A DNA stretch of 64,000 nt from an uncultured Fodinibius sp. (GCA_913056455.1 CAJXMJ010000001.1:1-64000), one strand, 5' to 3'. Shown: positions 1 through 11,579, counted from the stretch's first letter. Notes: a model not told the origin generated them from the letters alone. Program-made: numbers and translations.

Positions 1-84
1 GCGATGGAAGAAGGCCTGCGATTTGCGATCCGCGAGGGCGGCCGCACGGTAGGCGCCGGTGTTGTAACTGAAATTATTGAGTAA
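1..84 (+). CDS. tuf: Elongation factor Tu, C-terminal end (partial)
   Basis: The first 27 codons of the window read in frame to a TAA stop and end in GRTVGAGVVTEIIE, the typical C-terminus of EF-Tu, the GTPase that delivers aminoacyl-tRNA to the ribosome. The start lies outside the window. The gene is followed by tRNA-Trp, secE, nusG and rplK, the usual order downstream of tuf in many bacteria, which supports the call. This tail is visibly richer in G and C than the genes after it. Confidence 0.93.
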   Translation, partial: AMEEGLRFAIREGGRTVGAGVVTEIIE

Positions 85-113
85 TAAGTCACGTTTCTGC
101 ACATAAAATTGCA

Positions 114-148
114 CGAAAGAATAGGCTTCTAAGAGGTCTGTTCTTTCG
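114..148 (+). other. Hairpin between tuf and tRNA-Trp
   Basis: CGAAAGAA at 114-121 pairs perfectly with TTCTTTCG at 141-148, giving an 8-bp stem with a 19-nt loop just ahead of the tRNA. There is no T-tract after it, so an RNA processing or folding element is more likely than a terminator. Its function is inferred from position only. Confidence 0.4.
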
Positions 149-154
149 GCATAT

Positions 155-227
<73 letters not shown>

Positions 228-252
228 CAAGTTTAGAATTGGATAAAAATTC

Positions 253-435
253 ATGGATAGCATAAAAGAGTATTTAAAAGATGTGCGCAAGGAGATGAAG
301 AAAGTCTCCTGGCCGGATCAGGACGAGTTGGTTGACTATACTATTGTAGTAGTAGTATTTACGATACTCTTGTCTGCATTTATTTTTGCGGTAGATCAAG
401 TTTATAGCACGATATTAGAAGCCATTTATCAATGA
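253..435 (+). CDS. secE: Preprotein translocase subunit SecE
   Basis: This 60-residue protein is the small membrane subunit of the SecYEG channel, in the short single-span form found in many bacteria. It begins with a charged amphipathic stretch (KEYLKDVRKEMKKVSWP) carrying the conserved KVSWP motif, followed by one hydrophobic span at about residues 29-50. Its stop overlaps the nusG start by 4 bases (ATGA), so the two are translationally coupled. The secE-nusG order is highly conserved. Confidence 0.95.
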   Translation: MDSIKEYLKDVRKEMKKVSWPDQDELVDYTIVVVVFTILLSAFIFAVDQVYSTILEAIYQ

Positions 436-995
436 CACAAGAAGATCAGCATCAGTGGTATATAGTCCGTGTATTTTCAAATCACGAGAAAAAAGTGAAG
501 CGTTACTTGGATCGTGAGATTGAGATGCAGGGATTGGAAGACAAAATCAGTGAGGTGTTGATTCCTACTGAAACAGTCATTGAGATACGGTCAGGGAAGA
601 AGAAGACGCGCGAAAAGAATTTTCTTCCAGGTTATATTATGTTGAAGACAATTTATGATGAAGAGGTGAATAACCTTATTCAGGGTGCTCCTTCAACGAT
701 AGGATTTTTAAAGAGTAAAAATGAACATAAGCCCAAGCCGCTCCGTAAGTCTGAGGTGAATAGAATTCTTGGACAGGTTCAGGATAATGAAGATGCAATG
801 GAGCAGGGGGGCAAGATTGAAATTCCCTATGATGAAGGGGATATTGTTAAAGTTATTGATGGACCATTTAAAGATTTTGATGGAACCGTACAAGAGGTTA
901 ATACTGATAAACTCAAACTACGTGTTCTTGTAAGTATTTTCGGTCGAAAGACCCCGGTTGAAGTTGGTGTGAACCAGGTAGAACCTGCAACTTGA
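432..995 (+). CDS. nusG: Transcription termination/antitermination factor NusG
   Basis: This 187-residue protein has the NusG N-terminal domain (WYIVRVFSNHEKKVKRYL near the start; FLPGYIMLK around residues 64-72) and a C-terminal KOW domain (GDIVKVIDGPFKDFDGTV at about 136-153). It binds RNA polymerase to modulate pausing and Rho action and to couple transcription with translation. The length is normal. It overlaps secE by 4 bases and precedes rplK. Confidence 0.96.
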   Translation: MTQEDQHQWYIVRVFSNHEKKVKRYLDREIEMQGLEDKISEVLIPTETVIEIRSGKKKTREKNFLPGYIMLKTIYDEEVNNLIQGAPSTIGFLKSKNEHKPKPLRKSEVNRILGQVQDNEDAMEQGGKIEIPYDEGDIVKVIDGPFKDFDGTVQEVNTDKLKLRVLVSIFGRKTPVEVGVNQVEPAT

Positions 996-1068
996 CCACA
1001 TATTAATCACTTGATGCAAAGTGAGCTATTACGCGGCAAATAAAAATTAGTACAAGCAGTAAATTAAA

Positions 1069-1500
1069 ATGGCAAAAAAAGTAGATCAAGTACTTAAGCT
1101 CCAGATTCGTGGCGGGCAGGCAAACCCTGCACCCCCTGTTGGACCTGCGTTAGGTCAGGCTGGAATCAATATTATGGAGTTTTGTAAGGCATTTAATGCT
1201 GCTACACAGGAAGACGCCGGCACGATTATTCCGGTTGAAATTACTGTGTATCAGGATAAATCCTTCACTTTCATAACGAAGACTCCACCTGCTGCAGTAC
1301 TGCTAAAACAAGCTGCTGGGATTAAATCCGGTTCCGGAGAGCCAAACAGAACGAAAGTTGGCCAGGTAACTTGGACCCAGTGCAAAGAGATAGCAGAGCA
1401 GAAGATGCAGGATCTCAATGCTTTTGAGATTGAGAATGCTGCAGAAATGATTGCAGGAACTGCCAGAAGTATGGGGCTGCGAGTACAAAGAGATAAATAG
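1069..1500 (+). CDS. rplK: 50S ribosomal protein L11
   Basis: This 143-residue protein has the L11 signatures: [20 protein letters not shown] near the N-terminus and the RNA-binding C-terminal half ending [11 protein letters not shown]11 forms the GTPase-associated stalk base on 23S rRNA. It lies 16 bases upstream of rplA. The 73-base gap before it holds a small perfect hairpin (TCACTT/AAGTGA, 1007-1024), where L1 autoregulatory sites occur in other bacteria; that role is unproven here. Confidence 0.97.
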   Translation: MAKKVDQVLKLQIRGGQANPAPPVGPALGQAGINIMEFCKAFNAATQEDAGTIIPVEITVYQDKSFTFITKTPPAAVLLKQAAGIKSGSGEPNRTKVGQVTWTQCKEIAEQKMQDLNAFEIENAAEMIAGTARSMGLRVQRDK

Positions 1501-1516
1501 AAGGTAAAATTAATTT

Positions 1517-2218
1517 ATGTCAACTAAACGAGGAAAGAAATACCAAGAGGCCGCAGAGCTCATTGATTCCGAGTTGGAATATACTCTGGAGGAAGCTTGT
1601 GATCTTGTGAAGAAAACCTCTACGGTTAACTTCGATGCATCCGTCGATCTGGATTTACGTCTGGGAGTCGATCCCCGGCATGCCGATCAGATGGTGCGCG
1701 GTTCTGTTACCTTGCCACACGGCACTGGTAAAGAAATAAGCGTATTAGCTTTAGTTAATGAAGCTAAGCAAGAAGAAGCCGAAGAGGCCGGAGCAGATCA
1801 TGTAGGTCTTGAAGAGTATATCGAAAAAATTGAAGAAGGATGGACAGTCGTTGATGTAATTATTGCCACTCCGGATGTTATGGGGCAGATAGGTAAGCTT
1901 GGACGCATTTTGGGTCCTCGCGGACTTATGCCGAATCCCAAGAGTGGTACTGTTACAAACGATGTAGCCGAGGCAGTTGAAGAAGCTAAATCCGGTAAGA
2001 TTGATTTCCGTGTAGACAAGTATGGTATTTTACACGCTTCAATCGGACGAGTAAGCTTTGATGCCCGCGAAATCCGTGAAAACGCTCTGGAATTTTTGCG
2101 AACGGTCATGAGACTCAGACCCGCTTCTGCTAAAGGATTATATATCCGAAGCGCGTTTATGAGTTCAACAATGGGCCCAAGCATTCCACTGAGTCGTTCA
2201 TCCGTAATTTCTGCATAA
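1517..2218 (+). CDS. rplA: 50S ribosomal protein L1
   Basis: This 233-residue protein carries the L1 fold signatures: [16 protein letters not shown] around residue 47, [18 protein letters not shown] around 128-145, and the C-terminal SSTMGPS motif. L1 binds the mobile stalk of 23S rRNA near the E site and in other bacteria represses its own rplK-rplA mRNA. The last residues ([10 protein letters not shown]) are slightly different from the common ending, but the length is normal. Confidence 0.97.
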   Translation: MSTKRGKKYQEAAELIDSELEYTLEEACDLVKKTSTVNFDASVDLDLRLGVDPRHADQMVRGSVTLPHGTGKEISVLALVNEAKQEEAEEAGADHVGLEEYIEKIEEGWTVVDVIIATPDVMGQIGKLGRILGPRGLMPNPKSGTVTNDVAEAVEEAKSGKIDFRVDKYGILHASIGRVSFDAREIRENALEFLRTVMRLRPASAKGLYIRSAFMSSTMGPSIPLSRSSVISA

Positions 2219-2239
2219 AGACAAAATAGGAACTGAATA

Positions 2240-2764
2240 ATGCCAACATTAGCAGAAAAGAAACAAACTGTTGAAGCAATTACCGAAGATCTGAAAAGTT
2301 CAGGTGCTGTATATATCACCAACTACTCAGGTATGTCGGTAAAAGAAATCAACAACATGCGTGGCGAATTCTTTGAAGGTGATATCAAGTATAAAGTATA
2401 TAAGAATACCTTGGTAAAACGAGCCATGGACGAAGTTGGCGGATATGAAGATTTGTATCCCCACTTGGTTGAGCAAAATGGCTTTGCCTTTGTAGAAGAA
2501 GAGCTTGCCGCACCCGCAAAAGTGATTAAGAATCTATTTGACGAAACAGAAAAGCCAAAATTTAAAGCTGCAATCATCGACGGAGATTATTACGGTGAGG
2601 ATGAGCTTGAAACCTTGGCTGCTATGAAGTCTAAGAGCGAAGTTATCGGAGACATTGTTGGTCTCTTGCTTGCTCCTGTTTCCAATGTTGTAGGTGCCTT
2701 ACAAGCTCCCGGTCGAAATATTGCCGGAGCCCTTGAAACAATCGCCGAAGAAGGCGACGAATAA
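2240..2764 (+). CDS. rplJ: 50S ribosomal protein L10
   Basis: This 174-residue protein matches L10, the base to which L7/L12 dimers bind in the ribosomal stalk. It begins KKQTVEAITEDLKSSGAVYI, carries the RGEFFEGDIKYKVYKNTLVKRA region, and has a C-terminal helix (VVGALQAPGRNIAGALETIA) for L12 binding. The gap to rplA is only 21 bases, which leaves no room for a long L10 autoregulatory leader like that of enterobacteria. Confidence 0.96.
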   Translation: MPTLAEKKQTVEAITEDLKSSGAVYITNYSGMSVKEINNMRGEFFEGDIKYKVYKNTLVKRAMDEVGGYEDLYPHLVEQNGFAFVEEELAAPAKVIKNLFDETEKPKFKAAIIDGDYYGEDELETLAAMKSKSEVIGDIVGLLLAPVSNVVGALQAPGRNIAGALETIAEEGDE

Positions 2765-2819
2765 CAAATACGAACACTACGAATTTTCAATTCACAAAGA
2801 CCAATCGGAGAAATAAACA

Positions 2820-3191
2820 ATGGCTGACGTTAAAGATTTAGCTGAACAATTAGTCAACTTAACTGTAAAAGAAGCAAACGAACTCGCAAACTTTCTTGAA
2901 GAAGAATACGACATTAAGCCTGCAGCTGCTGGTGTAGCTGTTGCTGCTGGTGGCGGAGAAGGTGACGGCGAAGAAGAACAAACTGAATTTGATGTTGTTC
3001 TTACCGGAGCCGGAGACAAGAAGATTGCTGTTATTAAAGAAGTGCGCAGCATCACGGGTCTCGGTCTAAAAGAAGCCAAGGAATTGGTTGACAATGCACC
3101 GAACCCCGTTAAAGAAGCTGTCTCTAAAGAAGAAGCTGAAGACCTTAAGTCTAAGCTTGAAGAAGCAGGCGCTGAAGTTGAGCTTAAGTAA
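2820..3191 (+). CDS. rplL: 50S ribosomal protein L7/L12
   Basis: This acidic 123-residue protein has an N-terminal dimerisation domain, an Ala/Gly/Glu-rich hinge ([19 protein letters not shown] at about residues 35-53) and the conserved C-terminal factor-binding domain ([20 protein letters not shown]). Several copies sit on L10 and recruit translational GTPases. A hairpin (3222-3250) separates it from rpoB. Confidence 0.97.
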   Translation: MADVKDLAEQLVNLTVKEANELANFLEEEYDIKPAAAGVAVAAGGGEGDGEEEQTEFDVVLTGAGDKKIAVIKEVRSITGLGLKEAKELVDNAPNPVKEAVSKEEAEDLKSKLEEAGAEVELK

Positions 3192-3221
3192 TTAGGGCTC
3201 AATAAAATACTTATTTGTCAT

Positions 3222-3250
3222 TAGCCAATATCGTTTTACGGTATTGGCTA
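3222..3250 (+). promoter_or_regulatory. rplL-rpoB intergenic hairpin (attenuator or processing site)
   Basis: TAGCCAATATCG at 3222-3233 pairs with CGGTATTGGCTA at 3239-3250 around a TTTTA loop: a 12-bp stem with one U-G pair. It is not followed by a T-tract. In enterobacteria the rplL-rpoB gap holds a partial terminator and an RNase III site that lower rpoBC expression relative to the stalk proteins. This hairpin is in the same place, and a similar role is inferred. Confidence 0.55.
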
Positions 3251-3352
3251 TTGGCGTCTATTTGCATGCTATCCATTCACTTTGTATAAAGTGCTTAGAA
3301 GCGGCAAATTCAGCTCATCACCATCTAATTAATTTTAAAGGAGAGGTTCCTT

Positions 3353-6300
3353 TTGAATAAACAAAGTAAAATGGAGAAAATACCTTTCACCGACCGCTTA
3401 TCATTTGGCAGTACCGAACATGTGCTCGACTATCCGGATTTCCTGGATATTCAACTCGAATCATTTTCGGACTTTACTCAATTAGATATTGCACCGGAAG
3501 ATCGTAAAAATCAAGGTCTTCAAAAGATATTTAATAACAACTTCCCAATTCAGGATTCTCGTGAGACGCATATTTTGGAATTCATGCATTACAGCGTGGA
3601 TACCCCAAAATACAGCATCAAAGAATGCCAGGAGCGTGGTCTTTCATATGCCGTGCCTCTGAAGGCAAAGCTGCGTCTTTCTGCTGTTGATGATGATGAC
3701 GAGACTACTGAAACGATTGAGCAGGAAGTATTCTTGGGTGATTTGCCCTGGATGACGGAAAAAGGCAGTTTTATTGTCAACGGATCTGAACGAGTGATTG
3801 TAAGTCAACTTCACCGCTCACCAGGTGCTTTTTTCGGTCAAAATGTCCATCCCAACGGTACACAGCTGTATAATGCCAAGGTGATTCCTTTTAAAGGATC
3901 TTGGATTGAGTTCTCAACAGACATCCGAGATGTGCTTTGGGCCTATATTGATCGTAAGAAAAAGGTTCCATTTACAACCTTGCTTCGAGCGTTGGGGTAC
4001 TCCAGTGATGAGGAACTGTTTAACCTTTTTGGCGGAACTGAGCTCGTTGAAATTGAATCAAAGAAGCAATATAAAAAGGAGCTTGTCGGTCGACGCCTTG
4101 CTACGGATATTGTAGAAGAAAAAATTGAAGAAGTTATTGATGATGAGACGGGAGAAGTTACTGAGGCAGAAAGTCGTGAAGTACTTCTTGAAGTTGATCA
4201 TGAATTAACAGAAGATGATTATGGGCTGTTAAAAGAAGCTGATTTAGATAAGGTTCGAGTACAAACACTTGAACCTGAAGAGTCTGAGCGAGACGTATTT
4301 ATGAATACGATGCGCAAAGATCCTTCTCACGATGAAGAATCTGCACTTGCAGAAATTTATCGCCAGATTAGAACCGGTGAAATGCCGGATGCTGAGACGG
4401 CTCGACAGGTGCTTGAACGTCTGTTCTTTAGTGATAAAAAGTATGATCTCGGGGAAGTAGGCCGGTATCGGTTGAACAAACGTCTGAAAATAGATGTGGA
4501 TATGGATATTCGTTATCTGACGAAGGATGATATCCTTGCCATCATTAAAGAGATTATCCGACTGAAGAACATGAAAGCTCAGGTTGATGATATTGATCAC
4601 TTGAGCAATCGTCGTGTCCGTACAATCGGTGAGCAGATTTCGCAGCAGTTTTCTATCGGTCTTGCTCGAATGTCGCGGACGATTAAAGAACGTATGAATT
4701 CCCGTGATGCTGAGCAGTTGACACCACAAGATTTGGTTAATGCACGGACGATCTCGTCTGTTATTAACACGTTCTTTGGTACGAACCAGTTGTCACAGTT
4801 TATGGACCAAACGAACCCGATGGCGACACTGACGCACAAACGTCGTATGTCGGCACTTGGGCCTGGCGGTTTGACGCGTGAACGAGCTGGATTTGAGGTT
4901 CGTGACGTTCACTACACGCACTATGGACGTCTGTGTCCTATTGAAACTCCAGAGGGACCTAATATTGGTCTTATTACTTCTCTGTGCGTCCATTCTAAAG
5001 TAAATGACTTTGGCTTCCTGGAAACTCCTTATCGTAAGATTGAGGATGGAAGAGCAACGAAAGACATTGAGTATCTGTCTGCAGAGCAGGAAGATGAAAC
5101 TATTATTGCTCAGGCGAATGCTCCTATTGATGAAAAGGGAGTCTTTAAGAATGATAATATCTTCTCTCGTTTCCGTGATGGTGAGGTTGGTTTGGCCGAT
5201 CCGGAGGAAATTGAGTTCATGGACGTTTCTACAAACCAAATTGCATCGGTTGCAGCATCACTAATTCCTTTTGTTGAACATAATGATGCGAACCGTGCTC
5301 TTATGGGAGCTAACATGCAGCGACAGGCTGTACCGTTATTGCGTCCCGAATCGCCGGTTGTTGGTACCGGGTTGGAGCATCGTGCTGCAAAAGATTCGCG
5401 AGCTATCATTACTGCTGACGAAGACGGAGAGGTGGTATATGTTAGTGCTAAAGAGATCCATGTTAAGTACGATCGTAGTGATATGGAGCAGCAATGTTAC
5501 TTTGATGAGGGTATTAAAAAATATGGACTCTCAAAATTTGAGCGTACCAATCAGGATACAACTATTAACCAGACACCGATTGTAGAAGTTGGGGATAAGG
5601 TTAAGAAAGGTGAAACCTTGGCCGATGGTTGTGCTACTGACCAAGGCGAACTTGCTCTGGGACGAAATGTCCTTATCGGATTTGTACCGTGGAGAGGATA
5701 TAACTTTGAGGATGCGATTGTAGTAAGTGAGCGCGTTGTCCAAGAAGACATGTATACATCCATTCATATTGAGGAGTTTGAGCAAGAAGTTCGTGATACC
5801 AAGCGTGGTGAAGAAGAATTAACGCGTGAGATTCCGAATGTGAGTGAAGATGCTACTAAAGATCTTGATGAGCAGGGAATCGTCCGAACCGGTGCGAAGA
5901 TCAGCCACGGGGATATTCTTGTAGGAAAAATTACGCCAAAAGGTGAAACTGATCCTACACCGGAAGAAAAACTTCTGCGTGCAATCTTTGGTGATAAAGC
6001 GGGTGATGTTAAAGACGCATCGCTGAAGGTACCACCCGGAGTATCAGGAACAGTTATTGATACAAAACTCTTTAGCCGTAAACGTGATGAGCAGATTTCA
6101 CGTAAAGAGGAGAAAAAGCAGGTTGAGCTTGAAAATGAACGCCACCAGGAAAAGGTTGATGAGCTGAACAGTAAAATGGTGGACAAGCTTTATACCCTGC
6201 TCAGAGATAAAACGTCTCCCGGAGTCTATGACTTCAATGGTGTAGAGCTTATTCCTAAAGGTGAGAAGTATCGAAAATCAGATTTCGAAGAGCTTGATCC

Positions 6301-7186
6301 CGTTAACATTAATGAAAATATACAATGGGCTACTGATGATGAATTGGTAGAACATGTACGATTGCTCTTTAAGAACTATCGTTCGCTTCGAAGAGAAATT
6401 GATACAGAAGCCAAACGAAGAAAATATCAGATTCAGGTTGGAGATGATCTCCCGCCCGGAATCATCCAGAAAGCGAAAGTCTATGTTGCCAAAAAGCGTA
6501 AGCTGCAAGTAGGTGATAAGCTTTCCGGTCGCCACGGTAACAAGGGTGTGATCGCTAAGATCGTACCGGAAGAAGATATGCCGTATATGGCAGACGGAAC
6601 GCCTGTTGATATTTGTCTTAATCCGCTGGGTGTACCTTCGCGTATGAACCTCGGACAGATTTACGAAACCATTCTTGGATGGGCCGGTAAGAAATTGGGT
6701 GTTAAATTTGCATCGCCCATTTTTGACGGTGCCAGCGAAGAGCAGGTGAAAGAGAAAATGCGTGAAGCGGGCTTGCCCGAAGATGGCCGCGTTACATTGT
6801 ATGACGGCCGAACCGGTGAACCGATGGATCAGAAATCAACCGTTGGATATATGTATATCCTCAAGTTGAATCACCTGATTCAAGATAAGATGCATGCCCG
6901 TTCCATTGGACCGTATTCTCTTATTACGCAACAGCCACTGGGTGGTAAAGCACAGTTTGGTGGTCAGCGTCTTGGTGAGATGGAGGTGTGGGCACTGTAT
7001 GCCTATGGCGCTTCCAGTATCCTCAAAGAGATGCTTACTGTAAAAAGTGATGATGTGAAAGGTCGTTCTCGTGTTTACGAAGCTATTGTAAAAGGCGAAA
7101 ACTTACCCGAAGGTGACGTACCAGAATCATTTAAGGTACTGCTACGCGAAATGATGGGTCTTGGCCTTGATATTCACATCGACTAA
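3353..7186 (+). CDS. rpoB: DNA-directed RNA polymerase subunit beta
   Basis: This 1277-residue beta subunit forms the catalytic core together with beta-prime. Visible signatures include the rifampicin-region sequence FFGTNQLSQFMDQTNPMATL with LTHKRRMSALGPGGLTRERA, the GRHGNKGVI motif and the C-terminal QQPLGGKAQFGGQRLGEMEV. The chosen start is a TTG at 3353, preceded by a strong ribosome-binding site (AAAGGAGAGG, 3337-3346). The next in-frame ATG is 18 bases downstream and has no such site. rpoC follows after 52 bases. Confidence 0.97.
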   Translation: MNKQSKMEKIPFTDRLSFGSTEHVLDYPDFLDIQLESFSDFTQLDIAPEDRKNQGLQKIFNNNFPIQDSRETHILEFMHYSVDTPKYSIKECQERGLSYAVPLKAKLRLSAVDDDDETTETIEQEVFLGDLPWMTEKGSFIVNGSERVIVSQLHRSPGAFFGQNVHPNGTQLYNAKVIPFKGSWIEFSTDIRDVLWAYIDRKKKVPFTTLLRALGYSSDEELFNLFGGTELVEIESKKQYKKELVGRRLATDIVEEKIEEVIDDETGEVTEAESREVLLEVDHELTEDDYGLLKEADLDKVRVQTLEPEESERDVFMNTMRKDPSHDEESALAEIYRQIRTGEMPDAETARQVLERLFFSDKKYDLGEVGRYRLNKRLKIDVDMDIRYLTKDDILAIIKEIIRLKNMKAQVDDIDHLSNRRVRTIGEQISQQFSIGLARMSRTIKERMNSRDAEQLTPQDLVNARTISSVINTFFGTNQLSQFMDQTNPMATLTHKRRMSALGPGGLTRERAGFEVRDVHYTHYGRLCPIETPEGPNIGLITSLCVHSKVNDFGFLETPYRKIEDGRATKDIEYLSAEQEDETIIAQANAPIDEKGVFKNDNIFSRFRDGEVGLADPEEIEFMDVSTNQIASVAASLIPFVEHNDANRALMGANMQRQAVPLLRPESPVVGTGLEHRAAKDSRAIITADEDGEVVYVSAKEIHVKYDRSDMEQQCYFDEGIKKYGLSKFERTNQDTTINQTPIVEVGDKVKKGETLADGCATDQGELALGRNVLIGFVPWRGYNFEDAIVVSERVVQEDMYTSIHIEEFEQEVRDTKRGEEELTREIPNVSEDATKDLDEQGIVRTGAKISHGDILVGKITPKGETDPTPEEKLLRAIFGDKAGDVKDASLKVPPGVSGTVIDTKLFSRKRDEQISRKEEKKQVELENERHQEKVDELNSKMVDKLYTLLRDKTSPGVYDFNGVELIPKGEKYRKSDFEELDPVNINENIQWATDDELVEHVRLLFKNYRSLRREIDTEAKRRKYQIQVGDDLPPGIIQKAKVYVAKKRKLQVGDKLSGRHGNKGVIAKIVPEEDMPYMADGTPVDICLNPLGVPSRMNLGQIYETILGWAGKKLGVKFASPIFDGASEEQVKEKMREAGLPEDGRVTLYDGRTGEPMDQKSTVGYMYILKLNHLIQDKMHARSIGPYSLITQQPLGGKAQFGGQRLGEMEVWALYAYGASSILKEMLTVKSDDVKGRSRVYEAIVKGENLPEGDVPESFKVLLREMMGLGLDIHID

Positions 7187-7238
7187 TTAGAACAACAGAA
7201 TTTATACTGTTAAATAAAGTCAATCCGGAGGTACTTCC

Positions 7239-10200
7239 TTGCCGACTACTAACACATTAACAGTTTCGAAAGACTTCGATAAAATTGGTATTTCACTTGC
7301 GTCACCTGAGACTATTTTGTCTCGGTCGCATGGCGAAGTCTTAACTCCCGAAACAATCAACTATCGTACATTTAAACCGGAAATGGATGGTCTTTTCTGT
7401 GAAAAGATCTTTGGTCCGGTCAAAGACTATGAATGCCATTGTGGCAAATACAAACGTATCCGTTACAAAGGGATTATTTGTGACCGCTGTGGTGTAGAGG
7501 TTACCAGAAAAGCCGTTCGGCGTGAACGTATGGGACACATTTCCCTTACCGTGCCCGTCGTGCATATCTGGTACTTCAAGTCACTGCCTAACAAACTTGC
7601 ATATCTGCTCGGTTATTCTTCCAAAAATCTTGAGAAGATTGTTTACTACGAGACCTATGTGATCATGAATCCCGGCGTTGCCCGTGATCTTGGTTACAAG
7701 AAGGGAGACCTGATTTCTGAAGAGGAGTATTACGATATTCAGGAGCAGCTCCCCGAAGATCAGTGGGAGATGGATGACGATAACGAAGAGAAGTTTCGAG
7801 CGAAAGAAGGTGCCGAAGCTATTGAAGAGCTATTGGCAACCCAGGATCTGGATGAACTTGCCTATCGTCTGCGTTACGAAGCTCGTAACGAGACATCGCA
7901 GATGCGTAAGAAGAAGAAATTGAAGCGTCTGCAGGTTATTGAATCGTTCCGTGCAGCAAATCAGCATACCGAAAACCGTCCCGAGTGGATGGTTCAAAGT
8001 GTGATTCCGGTTATTCCACCTGAATTGCGACCTCTTGTACCTCTGGAGGGTGGACGATTTGCTACTTCCGATCTTAACGATCTTTATCGTCGGGTAATCA
8101 TCCGAAATAATCGACTCAAGCGTCTGATTGATATTAAGGCGCCTGATGTTATCCTGCGAAATGAGAAGCGTATGCTGCAGGAGGCGGTTGATTCGCTTTA
8201 TGATAATTCCCGAAAATCCAATGCGGTACGTAATAATAATCGTCCCCTGAAATCTCTCAGTGATATGCTGAAAGGGAAGAGCGGACGATTCCGTCAGAAC
8301 TTGCTCGGAAAGCGTGTTGATTATTCCGGCCGTTCTGTAATTGTTGTTGGCCCTGAGCTTAAGATGCATCAGTGTGGTCTTCCAAAAGAGATGGCGGTTG
8401 AACTCTACAAGCCATTTATAATCCGTCGCTTGATCGAGCGTGGATATGTCAAAACAGTCAAGTCAGCGAAGAAAGTTGTTGATCGCCGTGACTCGGTTGT
8501 TTGGGAAGTCCTCGAAAATGTTATTGACGGCCATCCTGTACTCCTTAACCGTGCACCGACATTGCACAGGCTGGGTATACAGGCGTTTCAGCCGGTACTG
8601 ATTGAGGAGAAAGCAATTCGATTGCATCCCCTCGCATGTACGGCCTATAATGCTGACTTCGACGGTGACCAGATGGCTGTTCACTTGCCGCTGAGTCATG
8701 ATGCGATTTTAGAGGCATCGGTACTTATGCTTGGCTCTCACAACTTGTTGAGTCCTGCTAACGGTGGACCTATTGCGGTACCATCGCAGGATATGGTTCT
8801 TGGTATTTATTACATGACCAAGATGGCCAGTGACAAGAGAGGGGAAGGGAAAACCTTTGCCAACCTCGACGAGGTGTTGATTGCGTATGATCGTGATCGG
8901 ATTGATATGCACGCTAAGATTAACCTCCGGATCACCAAGGAAAACGAAGATGGTGAAGAGGTTCAGGAGATTATTAAGACAACAACAGGACGAGTGTTGT
9001 TCAATAAGATATTGCCTGAACCGATGGAATTTGTCAATAAGACGCTCGGCAAGAAAGAGCTGCGTGTACTGATTGGCGATATTCACTATGAGGTTGGTAC
9101 AGCACGTACTGCCGAATTCCTCGACGATATGAAACGTCTTGGTTTTGAAGAGGCTACAACGGGAGGAATTTCCTTTAGTCTCGAAGATATTGTAACACCT
9201 GACGAAAAAGATGAACTGCTTCAGAAAGCTAAAAATGAAGTAGCTGAAATCGATGAACGTTACGAGATGGGTTTCATTACCGATAACGAACGTTACAATC
9301 AGGTTATTGACAAGTGGACAAGTACCACAAACCGTGTTTCTGAGTCACTGTTCAATGCGTTGACAGAAGACAAAGATGGATTTAACCCGGTATTTATGAT
9401 GGCTGATTCCGGTGCTCGAGGTTCTAAGGAGCAGATCCGTCAGCTTGGTGGTATGCGTGGACTGATGGCGAAGCCGCAGAAGAGTTCCCAACAGGAAGGA
9501 AACGAGGTAATTGAGAATCCTATTCTCTCATCCTTTAAAGAGGGACTTACCGTTCTGGAATACTTTATTTCTACGCACGGTGCCCGTAAGGGTCTTGCCG
9601 ATACGGCTCTTAAAACTGCCGATGCGGGCTATCTGACACGCCGTCTTGTTGATGTTTCTCAGGATATCATTATCAACGAGAAAGACTGTGGAACACTGCG
9701 TGGTATTAAGATGAAGGCTCTGAAAGATAACGAGGATGTTATCGAGAGCTTGGAAGATCGTATTCTCGGTCGTGTTTCACTGCACGATATTTATGATCCT
9801 ATTACTGATGAGCTTCTGTGCGAAGCTAATCAGATGATTGACGAAGGTGTGGCTCAAAGCATTGCCGAAACTTCAATTGAAGAAGTTGAAATTCGATCCG
9901 TACTCACTTGTGAAACAGAGCGCGGAGTGTGCTCTATGTGCTATGGTCGAGACTTGTCTCGAGGTACAATGGTTCAGGTTGGTGAGGCTGTAGGAGTTAT
10001 TGCAGCGCAATCAATTGGTGAGCCCGGTACTCAGCTGACACTGCGTACATTCCACGTTGGTGGTACTGCTTCTCGCGTTGAGTCAGAATCAATGCACAAG
10101 GCTAAGTTTGAAGGTGAGGTTGAGTTCGAAAATATCCGCGTTGTTGAATACGATGACGGAGAAGAGATTCATGATGTCGTACTCAGTCGTGCCGGAGAAA

Positions 10201-11579
10201 TAAAGATTAAGGATGAAGAAGGAAAAGAACTTATTTCCTATAACATTCCTTATGGTTCTGAGCTGTTGGTCGAAGAAGGCGATGAGGTTCCCAAAGGAGT
10301 ACCCCTCTGTACCTGGGATCCGTACAACGCTAACATCTATGCTGAGATCGACGGTACTGTTGAGTATAAAGATATTCTCGAAGATATTACGTTTTCTGAA
10401 GAGACAGATGCTCAAACAGGTCACCGCGAAAAGGTTGTTATCGATTCCAAAGATCGTTCGCTAATCCCAACATTATTGGTGAAAGGTGATGACGATCGAG
10501 TGCGGGAGAAAACGCTGCCCGTTGATACACACATTGTTGTTGAAGACGGAGAGGAAGTTGCTGCCGGACAGGTACTCGCTAAGATTCCACGATCTACTGG
10601 TCAATCCAAGGATATTACAGCGGGTCTGCCGCGTGTAACGGAGCTCTTTGAAGCACGTTCGCCAAGTGATCCGGCTGCTGTATCAGAAATTGACGGTATT
10701 GTTAAGATGGGTGGCCGTAAGCGTGGTAAGCAGGAAGTTATCGTAGAAAGTAAAGACGGCAAGACCGAAAAAACATATCTCATTTCTCTATCCAAGCACA
10801 TTCTTGTGCAGGAGAATGACTATGTTGAAGCTGGTCAGCAACTGTCTGACGGTACCATTCCGGCCGAAGAAATTCTGAATATTCTCGGACCTTATGCAGT
10901 ACAGTCGTACCTCGTAAACGAAATTCAGGAGGTTTACAGACTGCAGGGTGTGAAAATCAATGACAAACACATTGAGACCATTGTTCGCACCATGATGCAA
11001 AAGGTTGAGGTAACAGATCCCGGAGATACCATGTATCTTGAAGGAGATAAAGTTGACCGATTTGAGCTTAACAACAAGAACGATGAGCTTATCGGAAAAT
11101 ACGTTGTTACCAATCCGGGAGGAAGTGATCTTAAGCAGGGAACACTGCTTACACGTCGCGAAGTTCGAGAAACAAATAACGAGCTGATTAAAGAAGGCGT
11201 GGATGAGATCGAGACACGTGAAGCCGAACCGGCTATTTCCAAGCCGATACTGCTTGGCATTACACGTGCTGCACTCTCTACAGAAAGCTGGTTGTCTGCT
11301 GCTTCATTCCAAGAGACTACAAAAGTACTCACTCAAGCATCCATTGAGGCCAAGAAGGATACCCTTCAGGGACTCAAGGAGAATGTGATTGTTGGACACA
11401 AAGTACCTGCCGGTACAGGTCTCCGTAAGTACGATGATCTGATTGTTGGTAAGAAAGAAGAGCTTGACGAAGAAGAGCAAGAAGTTGCAAAAGTATTCGA
11501 TGAGCTTGCCGGATCAGAAGGCAATGGAGAGGAAGCAAAACCAACGGCAGAAGCTGATGTAGAGGATGATGAATCCTAA
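7239..11579 (+). CDS. rpoC: DNA-directed RNA polymerase subunit beta-prime
   Basis: This 1446-residue subunit carries the zinc-binding [20 protein letters not shown] segment near residues 66-85, the catalytic Mg-binding [12 protein letters not shown] motif, and the second [16 protein letters not shown] zinc site. The start is TTG at 7239 with a good ribosome-binding site (CCGGAGGT, about 7225-7232). The C-terminal tail is acidic. A strong terminator directly downstream ends the operon. Confidence 0.97.
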   Translation: MPTTNTLTVSKDFDKIGISLASPETILSRSHGEVLTPETINYRTFKPEMDGLFCEKIFGPVKDYECHCGKYKRIRYKGIICDRCGVEVTRKAVRRERMGHISLTVPVVHIWYFKSLPNKLAYLLGYSSKNLEKIVYYETYVIMNPGVARDLGYKKGDLISEEEYYDIQEQLPEDQWEMDDDNEEKFRAKEGAEAIEELLATQDLDELAYRLRYEARNETSQMRKKKKLKRLQVIESFRAANQHTENRPEWMVQSVIPVIPPELRPLVPLEGGRFATSDLNDLYRRVIIRNNRLKRLIDIKAPDVILRNEKRMLQEAVDSLYDNSRKSNAVRNNNRPLKSLSDMLKGKSGRFRQNLLGKRVDYSGRSVIVVGPELKMHQCGLPKEMAVELYKPFIIRRLIERGYVKTVKSAKKVVDRRDSVVWEVLENVIDGHPVLLNRAPTLHRLGIQAFQPVLIEEKAIRLHPLACTAYNADFDGDQMAVHLPLSHDAILEASVLMLGSHNLLSPANGGPIAVPSQDMVLGIYYMTKMASDKRGEGKTFANLDEVLIAYDRDRIDMHAKINLRITKENEDGEEVQEIIKTTTGRVLFNKILPEPMEFVNKTLGKKELRVLIGDIHYEVGTARTAEFLDDMKRLGFEEATTGGISFSLEDIVTPDEKDELLQKAKNEVAEIDERYEMGFITDNERYNQVIDKWTSTTNRVSESLFNALTEDKDGFNPVFMMADSGARGSKEQIRQLGGMRGLMAKPQKSSQQEGNEVIENPILSSFKEGLTVLEYFISTHGARKGLADTALKTADAGYLTRRLVDVSQDIIINEKDCGTLRGIKMKALKDNEDVIESLEDRILGRVSLHDIYDPITDELLCEANQMIDEGVAQSIAETSIEEVEIRSVLTCETERGVCSMCYGRDLSRGTMVQVGEAVGVIAAQSIGEPGTQLTLRTFHVGGTASRVESESMHKAKFEGEVEFENIRVVEYDDGEEIHDVVLSRAGEIKIKDEEGKELISYNIPYGSELLVEEGDEVPKGVPLCTWDPYNANIYAEIDGTVEYKDILEDITFSEETDAQTGHREKVVIDSKDRSLIPTLLVKGDDDRVREKTLPVDTHIVVEDGEEVAAGQVLAKIPRSTGQSKDITAGLPRVTELFEARSPSDPAAVSEIDGIVKMGGRKRGKQEVIVESKDGKTEKTYLISLSKHILVQENDYVEAGQQLSDGTIPAEEILNILGPYAVQSYLVNEIQEVYRLQGVKINDKHIETIVRTMMQKVEVTDPGDTMYLEGDKVDRFELNNKNDELIGKYVVTNPGGSDLKQGTLLTRREVRETNNELIKEGVDEIETREAEPAISKPILLGITRAALSTESWLSAASFQETTKVLTQASIEAKKDTLQGLKENVIVGHKVPAGTGLRKYDDLIVGKKEELDEEEQEVAKVFDELAGSEGNGEEAKPTAEADVEDDES

